20,365 nucleotides of DNA from Patescibacteria group bacterium (GTDB lineage: Bacteria > Patescibacteriota > Microgenomatia > Levybacterales > UBA12049), in assembly GCA_023485715.1 (NCBI GenBank), contig JAMCZG010000054.1:1-20365 (forward strand), written 5' to 3'. Positions 7,905 through 15,684 of this stretch are shown here, in pieces (positions within the stretch are counted from its first letter, which is position 1; the number at the start of each line of letters is the position of its first letter). The notes below the pieces were generated by a model that saw only the letters and a program-made list of their open reading frames with translations, searched no databases and was not told the origin of the DNA. Position numbers and translations under genes: made by a program.

Positions 7905-9785
7905 TTATTTCATTATATCTTTTTTTATTTCTAATATCTCTACTTCATTTGTTGATAAAACTTGCGTAAAATTATTTCTAAAAAATGGATAGTTAATTCT
8001 TAGGGGTAAATCTTGTGACTGTTGTTTTGGAATTATAATATAATCGATATCCTGCGCTTCGATAATGGACTTAGTTTGGTCTGGTTCGTCAGCGTTGTAT
8101 ATTTTTTGGATAATTTGATCTCTGGTAGTTACGTCATAACCATACGCCCATGCATAGCGCGGTCGGAATAAATATGTTTTTCTTCCAGCCATTCTTATCG
8201 GGTGATACATTTCATCTTGAGGAACTAGAAAAACAGAGTCCAATGCTGTATTTTCTTTAACCCAGTCAACAATATAGTTTTTTGGAAAATCGGTTATTGT
8301 ATAATAGGGTTGATTTTTAATAACTGAAAAATCAATAATCCCAGAAAAAATTAATAGAAAAAGAATAATAGGAAATAAAATTAATCCATATTTTTTCTTA
8401 ATTAGATGAATAAGAAAAAATGCGCTAAAAAAATTTGCAATTATGATCCAGAAATTAAAAAATTTATGATTATTGAACATTTCTTTATTAAACTGGAAAA
8501 GGTTTGCGATTAAAAAAATACATGCAAAAGAAAGGAATAAGTATTTCTGTCTTCGATTCGCGATAAAAAATCCTAACAAAATTATTATTAGTGACAACCC
8601 CAAATTAAATATCCAATAAGAAATAAAGTTGATTGTTGTTAAAGGACGTGGAGATAGGTAGCCGGGGTTAAAAGTAAGTGAATTTTGAACATCTTTTGCG
8701 AGCCAAAAGACTTGTGGAAAAGCAATTATGATACCTATTACAAAAAATAAGATAAATTGCTTAATATTTTTTTTAACGAAAAGCATTAGCGCGAAAAAAA
8801 CTAGTCCTATGCTGATAAAAATATGTGATTGCCAAAAAGGGAAGAGTCCCCAGATAATGCCCATTATAATAAATTCACGATAATTACTTTTTTTAATAGT
8901 CAGATCATATAAAACAGCAACAAGTATTAAGGCCAAAGCTAAAGAGTAGATAAAATGTCTTTGATTAACATAAACATTGAGATTCCACATAATACTGACT
9001 TTGTCATCCGTGAAAGGACCGACAGACAAATAATGATCATTTATCCACACTTTTCTTAAAAATTCTAATATACTATTTGGTTTTAATTTATTAATAGCAT
9101 CTAAAAATCCAAGGGAGCTATTGAACAAGAAAAGAATAACGGAAAGTAATCCGAGTAGAACACTTTTCCTAAATATAATTTGCGGAAGCTCATAAATAAA
9201 AACAATAAGAGAAAAAAAGGAGAAAATGCTAATAGTGTTAATCGAAAATATTAACGGCCATCCTAAAAACTCTAAAATTGCCGCCCAAAAGTCGAAAAGA
9301 AAATGATATGAAAGATTTAAGTTTGGAAAAAACGGCGAGCTAGGAGGCATATTATTCCCCCATGAAAATGAGCGAATAAGAGGTAGATGCATCTCAAAAT
9401 CTCCCCATACGTCAGCGCCTATTTTAATTACTCCATTGCCTTGATATCCCAATGTTTTTTCCATTATCCAAAAACTGAAAGAAAATACTACAGCATAAAA
9501 GATAAAATCCGATTTTGAAGGTTTAGTTATGAAAAAAATCTTTCGATTGTAAATATATGAAATAAAACAAAAAATAGTAATTTCGATAAATCCCAAATAA
9601 ATGCCTTTAGAAAAAGAAGAAGAAATAAGCGAAAAAACAAAAATGATCCAAGTAGAAAAAAAATTACCAAGGATAAATGCCGAAGCGATTTGCAGTTTAT
9701 TATTTTTAAATGTTTGCCTAAAAAAATAATTAGTGATAATTATCCCGAAAAGAAATGTAATTATGAAATAAACTATTGCTAACAT
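7905..9785 (-). CDS. GT-C/YYY-like polytopic membrane protein
   Basis: A 626-residue membrane protein with about a dozen hydrophobic segments. It appears distantly related to the next gene: GADVWGDFEMHLPLIRSF (123-140), then MPPSSPFFPNLNLSYHFLFD (146-165), mirrors the FMDF-PPxDxW-INYYYFGH pattern there with an acidic pair (Asp125, Asp129) in the first loop. A second likely substrate loop reads FPFWQSHIF, and the soluble tail holds DIDYIIIPKQQ, comparable to KIDYIFVGD in the neighbour. It is probably a polyprenyl-phosphate-dependent glycosyltransferase. It starts 4 bases after the GT39-like gene. Base use differs from its neighbours: by eye, CG dinucleotides are about half as frequent. The gene is certain; the function is by motif similarity only. 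Confidence 0.75.
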   Translation of the reverse strand: MLAIVYFIITFLFGIIITNYFFRQTFKNNKLQIASAFILGNFFSTWIIFVFSLISSSFSKGIYLGFIEITIFCFISYIYNRKIFFITKPSKSDFIFYAVVFSFSFWIMEKTLGYQGNGVIKIGADVWGDFEMHLPLIRSFSWGNNMPPSSPFFPNLNLSYHFLFDFWAAILEFLGWPLIFSINTISIFSFFSLIVFIYELPQIIFRKSVLLGLLSVILFLFNSSLGFLDAINKLKPNSILEFLRKVWINDHYLSVGPFTDDKVSIMWNLNVYVNQRHFIYSLALALILVAVLYDLTIKKSNYREFIIMGIIWGLFPFWQSHIFISIGLVFFALMLFVKKNIKQFILFFVIGIIIAFPQVFWLAKDVQNSLTFNPGYLSPRPLTTINFISYWIFNLGLSLIIILLGFFIANRRQKYLFLSFACIFLIANLFQFNKEMFNNHKFFNFWIIIANFFSAFFLIHLIKKKYGLILFPIILFLLIFSGIIDFSVIKNQPYYTITDFPKNYIVDWVKENTALDSVFLVPQDEMYHPIRMAGRKTYLFRPRYAWAYGYDVTTRDQIIQKIYNADEPDQTKSIIEAQDIDYIIIPKQQSQDLPLRINYPFFRNNFTQVLSTNEVEILEIKKDIMK

Positions 9786-9789
9786 TATT

Positions 9790-11439
9790 TTAAAACTGAT
9801 TTTTAATATCGTCGTATATTAAGCGTTGCGTGTTCTTAAAAATTATTACTTTTGGGTGATCATAGACCTGGAACGTTTCTTCGCTCGAATCATCGTTTAT
9901 TGTAATTCCAAAGATCGAGGGGTAGGAAGTAAATTCAGCCACTTTTTTATATCCGAGGTTTCCGTTAAACAATAATTTATAATATTTACTTGTGGTCGGA
10001 TATTTTTTATCCAGGTGAATAAGGGTGCCGTATAATCGTCTGCTATTAATAACAATATAATCGGCAGAAGATAATTCGTTTGAGTAATAATCAATTTTAT
10101 CTAGATTATCAGCGTCATAAATCGTAAGCTGTTTGATTTGGTATTGGGCGGGGGAATAATTTTTTAAAGAGACAGGTAAGCCATCATCCCAGTGCTCTCC
10201 TAAAATTTTACTTCCGCTCGGAATATTTTTATAGATCCATTTGGAAGCCGAAATTCGTGTTTGTTCTCTGGTGTAGACCGAAAAAAAAGCAAATGCCCAA
10301 AAAATCGTTGTTAATGCAAAAAGACATAATAAAAATTTCCCGGCAATTTTTGTTCTTTTTATAACCACGTATAAAAAATAGCTCGCAAATATAGTTAGAA
10401 AAGGCAGAACGGGCATCATAAACCTTATAAATTTTGTATGCCACATACCTACGTACAAAAAATAAATTACGGGAAAGGACAATAAAATCAGAAGTTTAAA
10501 ATCCTTGTTTTTTATCAGTTTAATAAAAACAAAAATTAATCCTAAAGGAAGAATTAGTGTAATCGGGCCTAATTGCCAAAAAAGATTTATGAATTGAAAT
10601 AAATAAGAAGACGTATTTGTGAACTGAAGCGTGTAGGGGACGGGTAAAGTTCCGAGTGCCACTCCTGATTCATACCGCATCGATTCAAGGAATTTATTCC
10701 ATGATAAAAATGTGTACGGAGAAAATATCGAGAAAATACATAAACTTAATATTAAATAAAAAAGAAACATCAGAATTTTTTTGCTGAAATCTTTTTTATA
10801 AAGGACGAGATTTATAAGAAAAGCGGTCGCCGGGAATATTAAAAAGGATATTGCTGTTGTTTTTGCAGCAATAGCAATTCCTGTAACAATAGCACAGATA
10901 ATATAATTTTTAAGACTTGGTTTTTGGAATATATTTAATGATAATAAGGATATTAAAACAACGGTTAGCGTAAGAAAATTTTCGGTTATCCCAAGATGGG
11001 AGGTTTGTATGGAAGAAACAGAAAAAGTAAAGAAAAAAGCAGAGATTAGGGCGACGCGCTCATTAAAGACTTTTCTTGCGAGATGGTATAAAAAAAGGAT
11101 GGTAATCGTAGAATATAGTGCGGAATAGAATCTTGCGATTAAATTAATATGTCCCCAGTCGTGAATCCATACAGGATTATTGGTTATTCTTACCAGTACG
11201 TCTCCTGTTGCGCGGATTAAATAAATTGAAAAACCACCGTATGCGAAGAAGTCGGGATTTAATTGTTTAAAAAAAGAGATTTTTGTAACGGCATTTGCGA
11301 TGTTCCTTTCATCGGGGTGGAACATGTTGCCCTGATCCCAATTCAAATTATAAAATCTTAAAAATGCTCCGCTTAACAAAAGTATTATCAATATTATTTT
11401 ATCCCAATTCAAATTATTGATTTTTGTTTTAAATTTCAT
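9790..11439 (-). CDS. Glycosyltransferase family 39 (PMT/ArnT-like) membrane protein
   Basis: A 549-residue GT-C protein. FLRFYNLNWDQGNMFHPDE (residues 26-44) carries the Asp-Glu pair at 43-44 expected in the first outer loop of PMT and ArnT enzymes. GHINLIARFYSALYSTITI and HLGITENFLTLTVVLISL follow in family order, and about ten membrane segments lead into a soluble C-terminal part from about residue 390 (KWIYKNIPSGSKILGEHWDD, a tail typical of bacterial GT39 proteins). Such enzymes transfer a mannose or other sugar from polyprenyl phosphate to protein or glycan outside the membrane. The start overlaps the oxidoreductase stop by 11 bases, so co-translation is likely. Substrate unknown. Confidence is high for the family and low for the acceptor. 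Confidence 0.85.
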   Translation of the reverse strand: MKFKTKINNLNWDKIILIILLLSGAFLRFYNLNWDQGNMFHPDERNIANAVTKISFFKQLNPDFFAYGGFSIYLIRATGDVLVRITNNPVWIHDWGHINLIARFYSALYSTITILFLYHLARKVFNERVALISAFFFTFSVSSIQTSHLGITENFLTLTVVLISLLSLNIFQKPSLKNYIICAIVTGIAIAAKTTAISFLIFPATAFLINLVLYKKDFSKKILMFLFYLILSLCIFSIFSPYTFLSWNKFLESMRYESGVALGTLPVPYTLQFTNTSSYLFQFINLFWQLGPITLILPLGLIFVFIKLIKNKDFKLLILLSFPVIYFLYVGMWHTKFIRFMMPVLPFLTIFASYFLYVVIKRTKIAGKFLLCLFALTTIFWAFAFFSVYTREQTRISASKWIYKNIPSGSKILGEHWDDGLPVSLKNYSPAQYQIKQLTIYDADNLDKIDYYSNELSSADYIVINSRRLYGTLIHLDKKYPTTSKYYKLLFNGNLGYKKVAEFTSYPSIFGITINDDSSEETFQVYDHPKVIIFKNTQRLIYDDIKNQF

Positions 11440-12706
11440 TTCTTTTGATTAATCCTGCTATTTTTTCTCCCATTAATATCGCGTAGTTTGTCCCGCGATC
11501 CCAAGGGTATACATGCTCCATATTAGCAAGATAAACATTTTCAATCGGAGTTTTAAAAGGTAGAATATTTTTACTGTAATTTGTGTCGACGACAGGCTGT
11601 GCAAATTGGTCTTTAAACAAACGATAGTCGATTATCGTTTCCCTGTAATTTTCATTAATTTTTTTAAGGAACGGGTCGCAAATTTTTAGAAGTTCGTCTT
11701 TGGATTTTGAAAACATATCATCGCTTGTCTGCAGATATTTTCCGAGATATAAAAGATGTTCGTTTCCGTATTCTTTTTTATCGACAAAATTTGTGTGTTC
11801 TACGATTGCCATTATCGGCCATGAATTATCACAAATGCTTAGCCAATAGGTATTATCTTTAAAGAATTTTTCTTTAAGTCTCAATACTAAATTTAATACC
11901 CCGAGCACTTTTATTTTTTCGGTCTTTTTTTGATAATCGTCGGGTAAATTTTTTACGATTTTTGAAAATTGGCTAGACGCGAGTGTTGCGATAACTTTGT
12001 CAAACTCATACGATTTATTATCTGTTTTTACTATAATTCTTCCATCGATATTATTTATTTCGCTAACGTTATTTTGGAAAAGGATATTCCCTTTTTGTCC
12101 TTTAATTTTTTTTAGAATTGTATTTTCAAACTCTAGAAATCCGCCTTTCGGATAGGCAAGTTTTGTAGTCCGTTTATTTATCCTCGCCCAAAACCAAGCC
12201 AACGAAATATCTTTTGAAAAGTTTCCGAACTTTGCGATTAGTTGGGGTTTCCAAATCATTTCATACGCTTTTTTACCCATAGCTTTCGGTAAGAAATCTA
12301 CGGTATTTACATCTTCAAACATTTTCCAAAAAGGATTGAATTTAAAAAATGCCAAAACAAAAGCCATTCTTATTTTTTCAAATATATTTAATTTCGGGAA
12401 AGTTAATACTTTTAAAGGAGAGTCGAGCTGGTAAATTTTACCGTCGATGTAAACAGAAGTTTTGGGACGTATTATTAAGACTTCGTGCCCCACTTCCTTG
12501 GCCAAATTTAATGCGCTTTTGTCGTTTGTAAAAAAATGATGGTAATACTTATCGAGTGTCCAGCGCCAATTTTTTTCTTTAAATCCCGAAGCAAGTCCGC
12601 CGGGGAGATCGTACTTTTCAAAAATTGTTACGTCGAAGCCTAATTTTAATAAATTTAAGGCAATTGATAATCCTTCGATTCCAGCGCCGATTATCGCGAT
12701 TTTCAT
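11429..12706 (-). CDS. FAD/NAD(P)-dependent oxidoreductase of the amine-oxidase/protoporphyrinogen-oxidase-like group
   Basis: The 425-residue protein opens with a Rossmann fold: GAGIEG (residues 7-12), acidic Glu30 at the end of strand 2, then PGGLASGF as the second FAD contact. WTLDKYYHHFFTND and YPKGGFLEFENTI follow, and the FAD-binding tail reads VYLANMEHVYPWDRGTNYAI, matching the drG-N-Ai close of this group. There is no membrane anchor. Close relatives by pattern are the uncharacterised oxidoreductases found in polysaccharide gene clusters; UDP-galactopyranose mutase and true HemG/HemY are more distant. No heme genes are nearby, so a heme role is unlikely. It overlaps the surface-protein stop as ATGA and the GT39 start by 11 bases. 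Inference: a redox or mutase step on a sugar or lipid-linked intermediate used by the GT-C proteins. The reaction is unknown. Confidence 0.8.
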   Translation of the reverse strand: MKIAIIGAGIEGLSIALNLLKLGFDVTIFEKYDLPGGLASGFKEKNWRWTLDKYYHHFFTNDKSALNLAKEVGHEVLIIRPKTSVYIDGKIYQLDSPLKVLTFPKLNIFEKIRMAFVLAFFKFNPFWKMFEDVNTVDFLPKAMGKKAYEMIWKPQLIAKFGNFSKDISLAWFWARINKRTTKLAYPKGGFLEFENTILKKIKGQKGNILFQNNVSEINNIDGRIIVKTDNKSYEFDKVIATLASSQFSKIVKNLPDDYQKKTEKIKVLGVLNLVLRLKEKFFKDNTYWLSICDNSWPIMAIVEHTNFVDKKEYGNEHLLYLGKYLQTSDDMFSKSKDELLKICDPFLKKINENYRETIIDYRLFKDQFAQPVVDTNYSKNILPFKTPIENVYLANMEHVYPWDRGTNYAILMGEKIAGLIKRNEI

Positions 12707-14100
12707 AAACTAATAGTACCGCGGGTTACGAGGAATAATAAAACGCCGATAGCGCTTGTTGCAATCGCCGCGATAGCAACGATTATAGCAGATGAATTGC
12801 CCGGTTTTGCAGGTGTAACAGTCGGGGTCGCAGATGCGACAGGGGCTTGGGCAATAGTCGGGGTTGGGGCAAGAGTAAGAGTCGGTAATGGCGTTTGCGT
12901 CGGGGAAAGTAAAATCGTGGTAGGTGTCGGGGATAAGGTTATTCTTATCGTCGGTGTTGCGGACGGTGTTGCCGATTCGGTAACCTGGGAGCCTTGTGCG
13001 TAAACGGTAAAAGACTGGGTGATAGTTTTAAGTACGCCGAATTTGTCGGGTGCAATTATCGACACAGTGTGTTGTCCGGGCGAAAGCGATTTTTCAGGAC
13101 GGTAACTCCAATTGCCTTTACTGTCTACCTTGACTTGGGTTTGGATATTTTCATCGGAATGAATGATCAGTTTTATACTTGCGCCAGGAGAAGCGATCCC
13201 TTTAAACAAAGGTTTCTGGTCTGTAAATTTCTCATCGTTTTCGGGTACTAAAATTTCGGCATTTTTATTTGACACCTCATTTGCAGAAAACGATGGGAAA
13301 TTGACATTCGCAGAAGCCGAGGATTCTTCTTCCGACACATTAATCGGCGAATCGCCGCTTGTGAAATCGTAATTTTTAGAGAGAGTGACGGTCGGGACAC
13401 TGTTTATCTGATTTGCGAATACGGTGATATTGGAACCAAGCCCAGGTCCGATAATTAACATTTGGAGTTTTGTATCTTTTGAAATTGGGAAAAAAGATTG
13501 TAGGTTAGAATTTCTCAAAGCGTTTAAAGGGATTATGTAGCTTCCATCCTGTTTTACCAATGTCGATGTTGTTTGCGCGCCCGGAATTGTTACGTATACG
13601 ATTGCTTCAGCGGGATTTGTACCGTCGGGCATGATTACTTTTCCGACGATCGGCTGTTGTTGGGATGGAGAGGCACTGATATTTGGCGCTGTCGTTATGT
13701 CAAAAAGAGTTTCGTTGTTTTGGAACATGTCTTGTCCGGATACGATATTAAAGAAATATTTTGTCGAGGGCTTGAGTCCACGAACAGTGAAATAATGGAG
13801 TTTATAGGGTGCAACATTTCCGGATTGCTGATCTCTTGCGTCCAGCTCCGTGGAGCCTAAATTAGCGGATTCACCGTAAGAAATAGATCCCAAAACACTC
13901 GCGTCCGTTTCGTAAGACACTGTAAACGACATTTCTGAAACATTAGCGATCCTTATATTCTTTGGCGTGTTGGTCGGAGATGCCTTGCTCACAAAAATTG
14001 TACCGTTTCTTACAAGGAGCGAAGTTACTGTAATGCCGATCGCGATCATAAATATTCCTAAAAGTGTGGGAATTTTTTTGTCCCAAAGATTATTTTTCAT
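12703..14100 (-). CDS. Membrane-anchored surface protein with FN3-like, Ig-like and Pro/Thr stalk regions
   Basis: 465 residues in a clear order: N-terminal membrane segment (about 11-31) with no obvious cleavage box; a purple-acid-phosphatase-N/fibronectin-III-like domain (44-137, with SFTVSYETDASVLGSISYG and TVRGLKPSTKYFFNIVSG); a carboxypeptidase-regulatory-like beta domain (150-240, VGKVIMPDGTNPAEAIVYV and KQDGSYIIPL); an Ig-like domain of the bacterial surface type (283-367, PLFKGIASPGASIKLIIHS and DSKGNWSYRP); a Pro/Thr/Ser stalk (374-432); a second membrane segment (437-459) and a short basic tail. No LPXTG motif is present. It overlaps both neighbours as ATGA. It probably stands outside the membrane anchored at both ends, or is matured at one. 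A structural or adhesive role, and a role as glycosylation target through the Thr-rich stalk, are inferences. Confidence 0.85.
   Translation of the reverse strand: MKNNLWDKKIPTLLGIFMIAIGITVTSLLVRNGTIFVSKASPTNTPKNIRIANVSEMSFTVSYETDASVLGSISYGESANLGSTELDARDQQSGNVAPYKLHYFTVRGLKPSTKYFFNIVSGQDMFQNNETLFDITTAPNISASPSQQQPIVGKVIMPDGTNPAEAIVYVTIPGAQTTSTLVKQDGSYIIPLNALRNSNLQSFFPISKDTKLQMLIIGPGLGSNITVFANQINSVPTVTLSKNYDFTSGDSPINVSEEESSASANVNFPSFSANEVSNKNAEILVPENDEKFTDQKPLFKGIASPGASIKLIIHSDENIQTQVKVDSKGNWSYRPEKSLSPGQHTVSIIAPDKFGVLKTITQSFTVYAQGSQVTESATPSATPTIRITLSPTPTTILLSPTQTPLPTLTLAPTPTIAQAPVASATPTVTPAKPGNSSAIIVAIAAIATSAIGVLLFLVTRGTISL
12805..12981 (-). repeat. Low-complexity Pro/Thr/Ser-coding tract
   Basis: Degenerate repeats of TPTP, SPTP and SATP units cover residues 374-432 of the surface protein. 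On the plus strand it shows as recurring GTCGG/GTCGGGG blocks. It resembles mucin-like stalks that carry O-linked sugars. Because it is repetitive it may vary in length between strains; that is inference. Confidence 0.7.
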
Positions 14101-14438
14101 GGTGATACGCTTGCTCCTTGTGTGCTTTGTGTAACTTGAGACTCTAATTGTATAGAAACTGACGGTGTCGGTGTTAAAGTAATAATAGCAGACGAATTGG
14201 TTGCGGAAGAATTTTCCGAAAGTCCTTTTTTAAATTCAAAAACGGGCGTTATCTGTTGTCTTTTTTTGAGCATATCGATCGTCTTTGTATCGAAATTAGG
14301 GCTAATCGTAGATATCTGGACACTAATCGTTTCGGGTATAGTTGATGTTACAGCGTTGTGGTAAACATTAAATATTATCCAAAATAAAACAACAACTACA
14401 GACGAAACTAGTAAAATTATTATCTCCCTTCTTTTCAT
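14097..14438 (-). CDS. Small bitopic protein in the position after PilO (possible PilP analogue)
   Basis: 113 residues: a basic start (MKRRE), one membrane segment (about 5-24), a short outer part with ISVQISTISPNFDTKTIDML and KKRQQITPVFEF (38-69), then a Ser/Thr-rich tail with LTPTPSVS. I do not recognise a named family. It lies 1 base after PilO and overlaps the surface-protein start as ATGA. In type IV pilus operons the gene after PilO is commonly PilP, an outer lipoprotein. Here there is no lipobox, and the protein looks tied to the inner membrane by its N-terminus, which would suit a cell without the usual outer membrane. A PilP- or GspC-like partner of PilN/PilO is an inference from position and topology only. 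Confidence 0.6.
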   Translation of the reverse strand: MKRREIIILLVSSVVVVLFWIIFNVYHNAVTSTIPETISVQISTISPNFDTKTIDMLKKRQQITPVFEFKKGLSENSSATNSSAIITLTPTPSVSIQLESQVTQSTQGASVSP

Positions 14439-14439
14439 A

Positions 14440-15057
14440 TTAGGTTTTAAAATATGCCTTAGCTTTTAAATTCAATTGTAGATCGTTTTCATTTAAAGAA
14501 TCCTTAGAAAGAGACAGCGTGTCGATTGTTATAATCCGGTCAAAATCGGTTAAAACAGACAGAAAATTCTTAATATTATCGTAGGTTCCTCTTATATCGA
14601 GAGAAAAATTAAAAGAGTAATAATTAATCGCTTCTTTTTTGGAATTGGAAATTTCGACAGACGAAACCTGCAGCCTTTTTATACTTACATTTGAATTATC
14701 TGCGATTGCCTGAATTTGTCCGGTCAATATTGGGATCATCGGATTTTGAGGGATCGCGGATAAAATTACTGGAATATCGTCGGTCATTAAACTATATTTT
14801 TGTTGAAGACTGGCTAAATTATTTATCTTTTCAGTTAATTTTTGATCAACGAGTTGGTTATCGGCTAATTGCCTTTTAAGATTGGATATCGTAGAAAGTG
14901 TGGGACTTATAGCAAACAAGCCGAATACGGAAACTGCGATAAGAGTAAAAGCGATCGTCGTAAAAGCGCGGGCCTTTTCCTGTTTTAAAGTACTCGATAT
15001 TACCTTAAAATATTTTGCTTCTTGCAGGTTTTTAAGAATATTTTTATTAGAGATCAT
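14440..15057 (-). CDS. pilO: Type IV pilus inner-membrane alignment protein PilO
   Basis: 205 residues in the PilO arrangement: cytoplasmic start (1-30), one membrane segment (33-51), a coiled coil (about 55-90), then a ferredoxin-like outer domain. The stretch IPQNPMIPILTGQIQAIADN (102-121) followed by VSIKRLQ, and the later SLDIRGTYDNIKNFLSVL (152-169) with DRIITIDTLSLS, are strongly PilO-like. PilO pairs with PilN to link the cytoplasmic PilM/motor side to the outer parts of the pilus machine. It begins 2 bases after PilN ends and is followed 1 base later by the small bitopic protein, so it lies in the PilN operon. The order PilN-PilO supports the call. The related GspM of type II secretion is the main alternative. 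Confidence 0.85.
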   Translation of the reverse strand: MISNKNILKNLQEAKYFKVISSTLKQEKARAFTTIAFTLIAVSVFGLFAISPTLSTISNLKRQLADNQLVDQKLTEKINNLASLQQKYSLMTDDIPVILSAIPQNPMIPILTGQIQAIADNSNVSIKRLQVSSVEISNSKKEAINYYSFNFSLDIRGTYDNIKNFLSVLTDFDRIITIDTLSLSKDSLNENDLQLNLKAKAYFKT

Positions 15058-15059
15058 AT

Positions 15060-15593
15060 CTATTTCTTTTTTAGTTTAATCGATAAGCTTACCGTTATAA
15101 CTCCGCTTGATGATTTATTTTCGATCTTCTCGATACTCACAGATTCGGGATTTAACTCCTTTTTTAAAGCTTTTACAAAGGAACTTAGGGAAGTTACTGA
15201 TCCGACATCGCCATCGATTTTTATCCGTTCCTGCGAGTATGTCAAGTTCGATATCAGAAAATCCTGAGGAGTTATGCTGATTATTTCGTCAAAAGATTCA
15301 ATAGTCTGTTCTCCTGTACTGGATAATTTCGACGCAAGAAGGAGGCGCTCTTGGAGATCACGGTATTTTGCTTCGTTTTCCTTCCAACTTAAAACGATTG
15401 CCTGTTTTTGTTTTATTTTATCGTGAAGGTCTATCAACTGTCTGTCCAGCGAAAAGCGGTATAAAAAGGCCGAAAGCGCGATTACTTCGGTTGCGATTAC
15501 GATTAAGCGTCCGATCGTTAATGCCCAGGTTATGAATTTTTCTAAAAGACTCTTACGGTCTCTAAACAAATTGATCGACGGCGTTTTTGCCAT
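15060..15593 (-). CDS. pilN: Type IV pilus inner-membrane alignment protein PilN
   Basis: 177 residues from ATG 15593. Residues 5-10 read PSINLF, the PilM-binding INL motif of PilN. Then come one membrane segment (about 23-45), a coiled coil (50-88) and a small outer domain with SFDEIISITPQDFLISNLTY (100-119), ending in VITVSLSIKLKKK. A GTG start 7 codons upstream (15612-15614) is possible but lies inside a hairpin and before the conserved start MAKTPSINLF, so I prefer the ATG. First gene of the long minus-strand operon, with PilO 2 bases downstream. PilM, which normally sits just upstream and supplies the partner, is not in the window. Expression should come from the promoter at 15633-15661. 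Confidence 0.85.
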   Translation of the reverse strand: MAKTPSINLFRDRKSLLEKFITWALTIGRLIVIATEVIALSAFLYRFSLDRQLIDLHDKIKQKQAIVLSWKENEAKYRDLQERLLLASKLSSTGEQTIESFDEIISITPQDFLISNLTYSQERIKIDGDVGSVTSLSSFVKALKKELNPESVSIEKIENKSSSGVITVSLSIKLKKK

Positions 15594-15608
15594 ACCAATA
15601 TTAAGTAA

Positions 15609-15624
15609 CACCAAAAATTTGGTG
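15609..15624 (-). promoter_or_regulatory. Perfect 7-bp inverted repeat in the pilN leader
   Basis: CACCAAA and TTTGGTG flank two bases. The repeat falls about where the mRNA from the upstream promoter would begin and 15 bases before the pilN ATG, so it may be a 5' stabilising hairpin or an operator. There is no T-run after it on the minus strand that would make it a good terminator for the NUDIX gene. Confidence 0.5.
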
Positions 15625-15632
15625 CTAAGTTT

Positions 15633-15661
15633 AGTCTATGAGGTTTTTAAATTTTTGTCAA
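15633..15661 (-). promoter_or_regulatory. Predicted promoter of the pilN-to-YYY operon
   Basis: On the minus strand a perfect TTGACA (15661-15656) is followed after exactly 17 bases by TAGACT (15638-15633; 4 of 6 matches to TATAAT). Transcription would start near 15626, giving a leader of about 33 bases, unlike the leaderless pattern elsewhere in the window. It is the only good promoter I see for the eight-gene train. Confidence 0.65.
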
Positions 15662-15684
15662 AGTGGATAGGAGTAATTATAAAT

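Noticed and set aside
12805..12981. GTCGG-rich repeats as a possible CRISPR or tandem-repeat array
   Set aside because: Units are irregular and in frame with TPTP-type codons; there are no spacers of fixed length.
12797..13003. Plus-strand open frame of Val/Gly/Ala-rich sequence
   Set aside because: It is the mirror of the Pro/Thr/Ser-coding tract of the surface protein; composition alone explains it.
15594..15614. GTG start for pilN seven codons upstream
   Set aside because: The GTG is in the hairpin arm, and the family begins close to the SINLF motif, which the ATG at 15593 places properly.
15609..15624. Rho-independent terminator for the NUDIX gene
   Set aside because: The arms are short and AT-rich, and on the minus strand the following bases (TTACTTAATA) are not a T-run; the position at the predicted pilN transcription start fits a leader element better.
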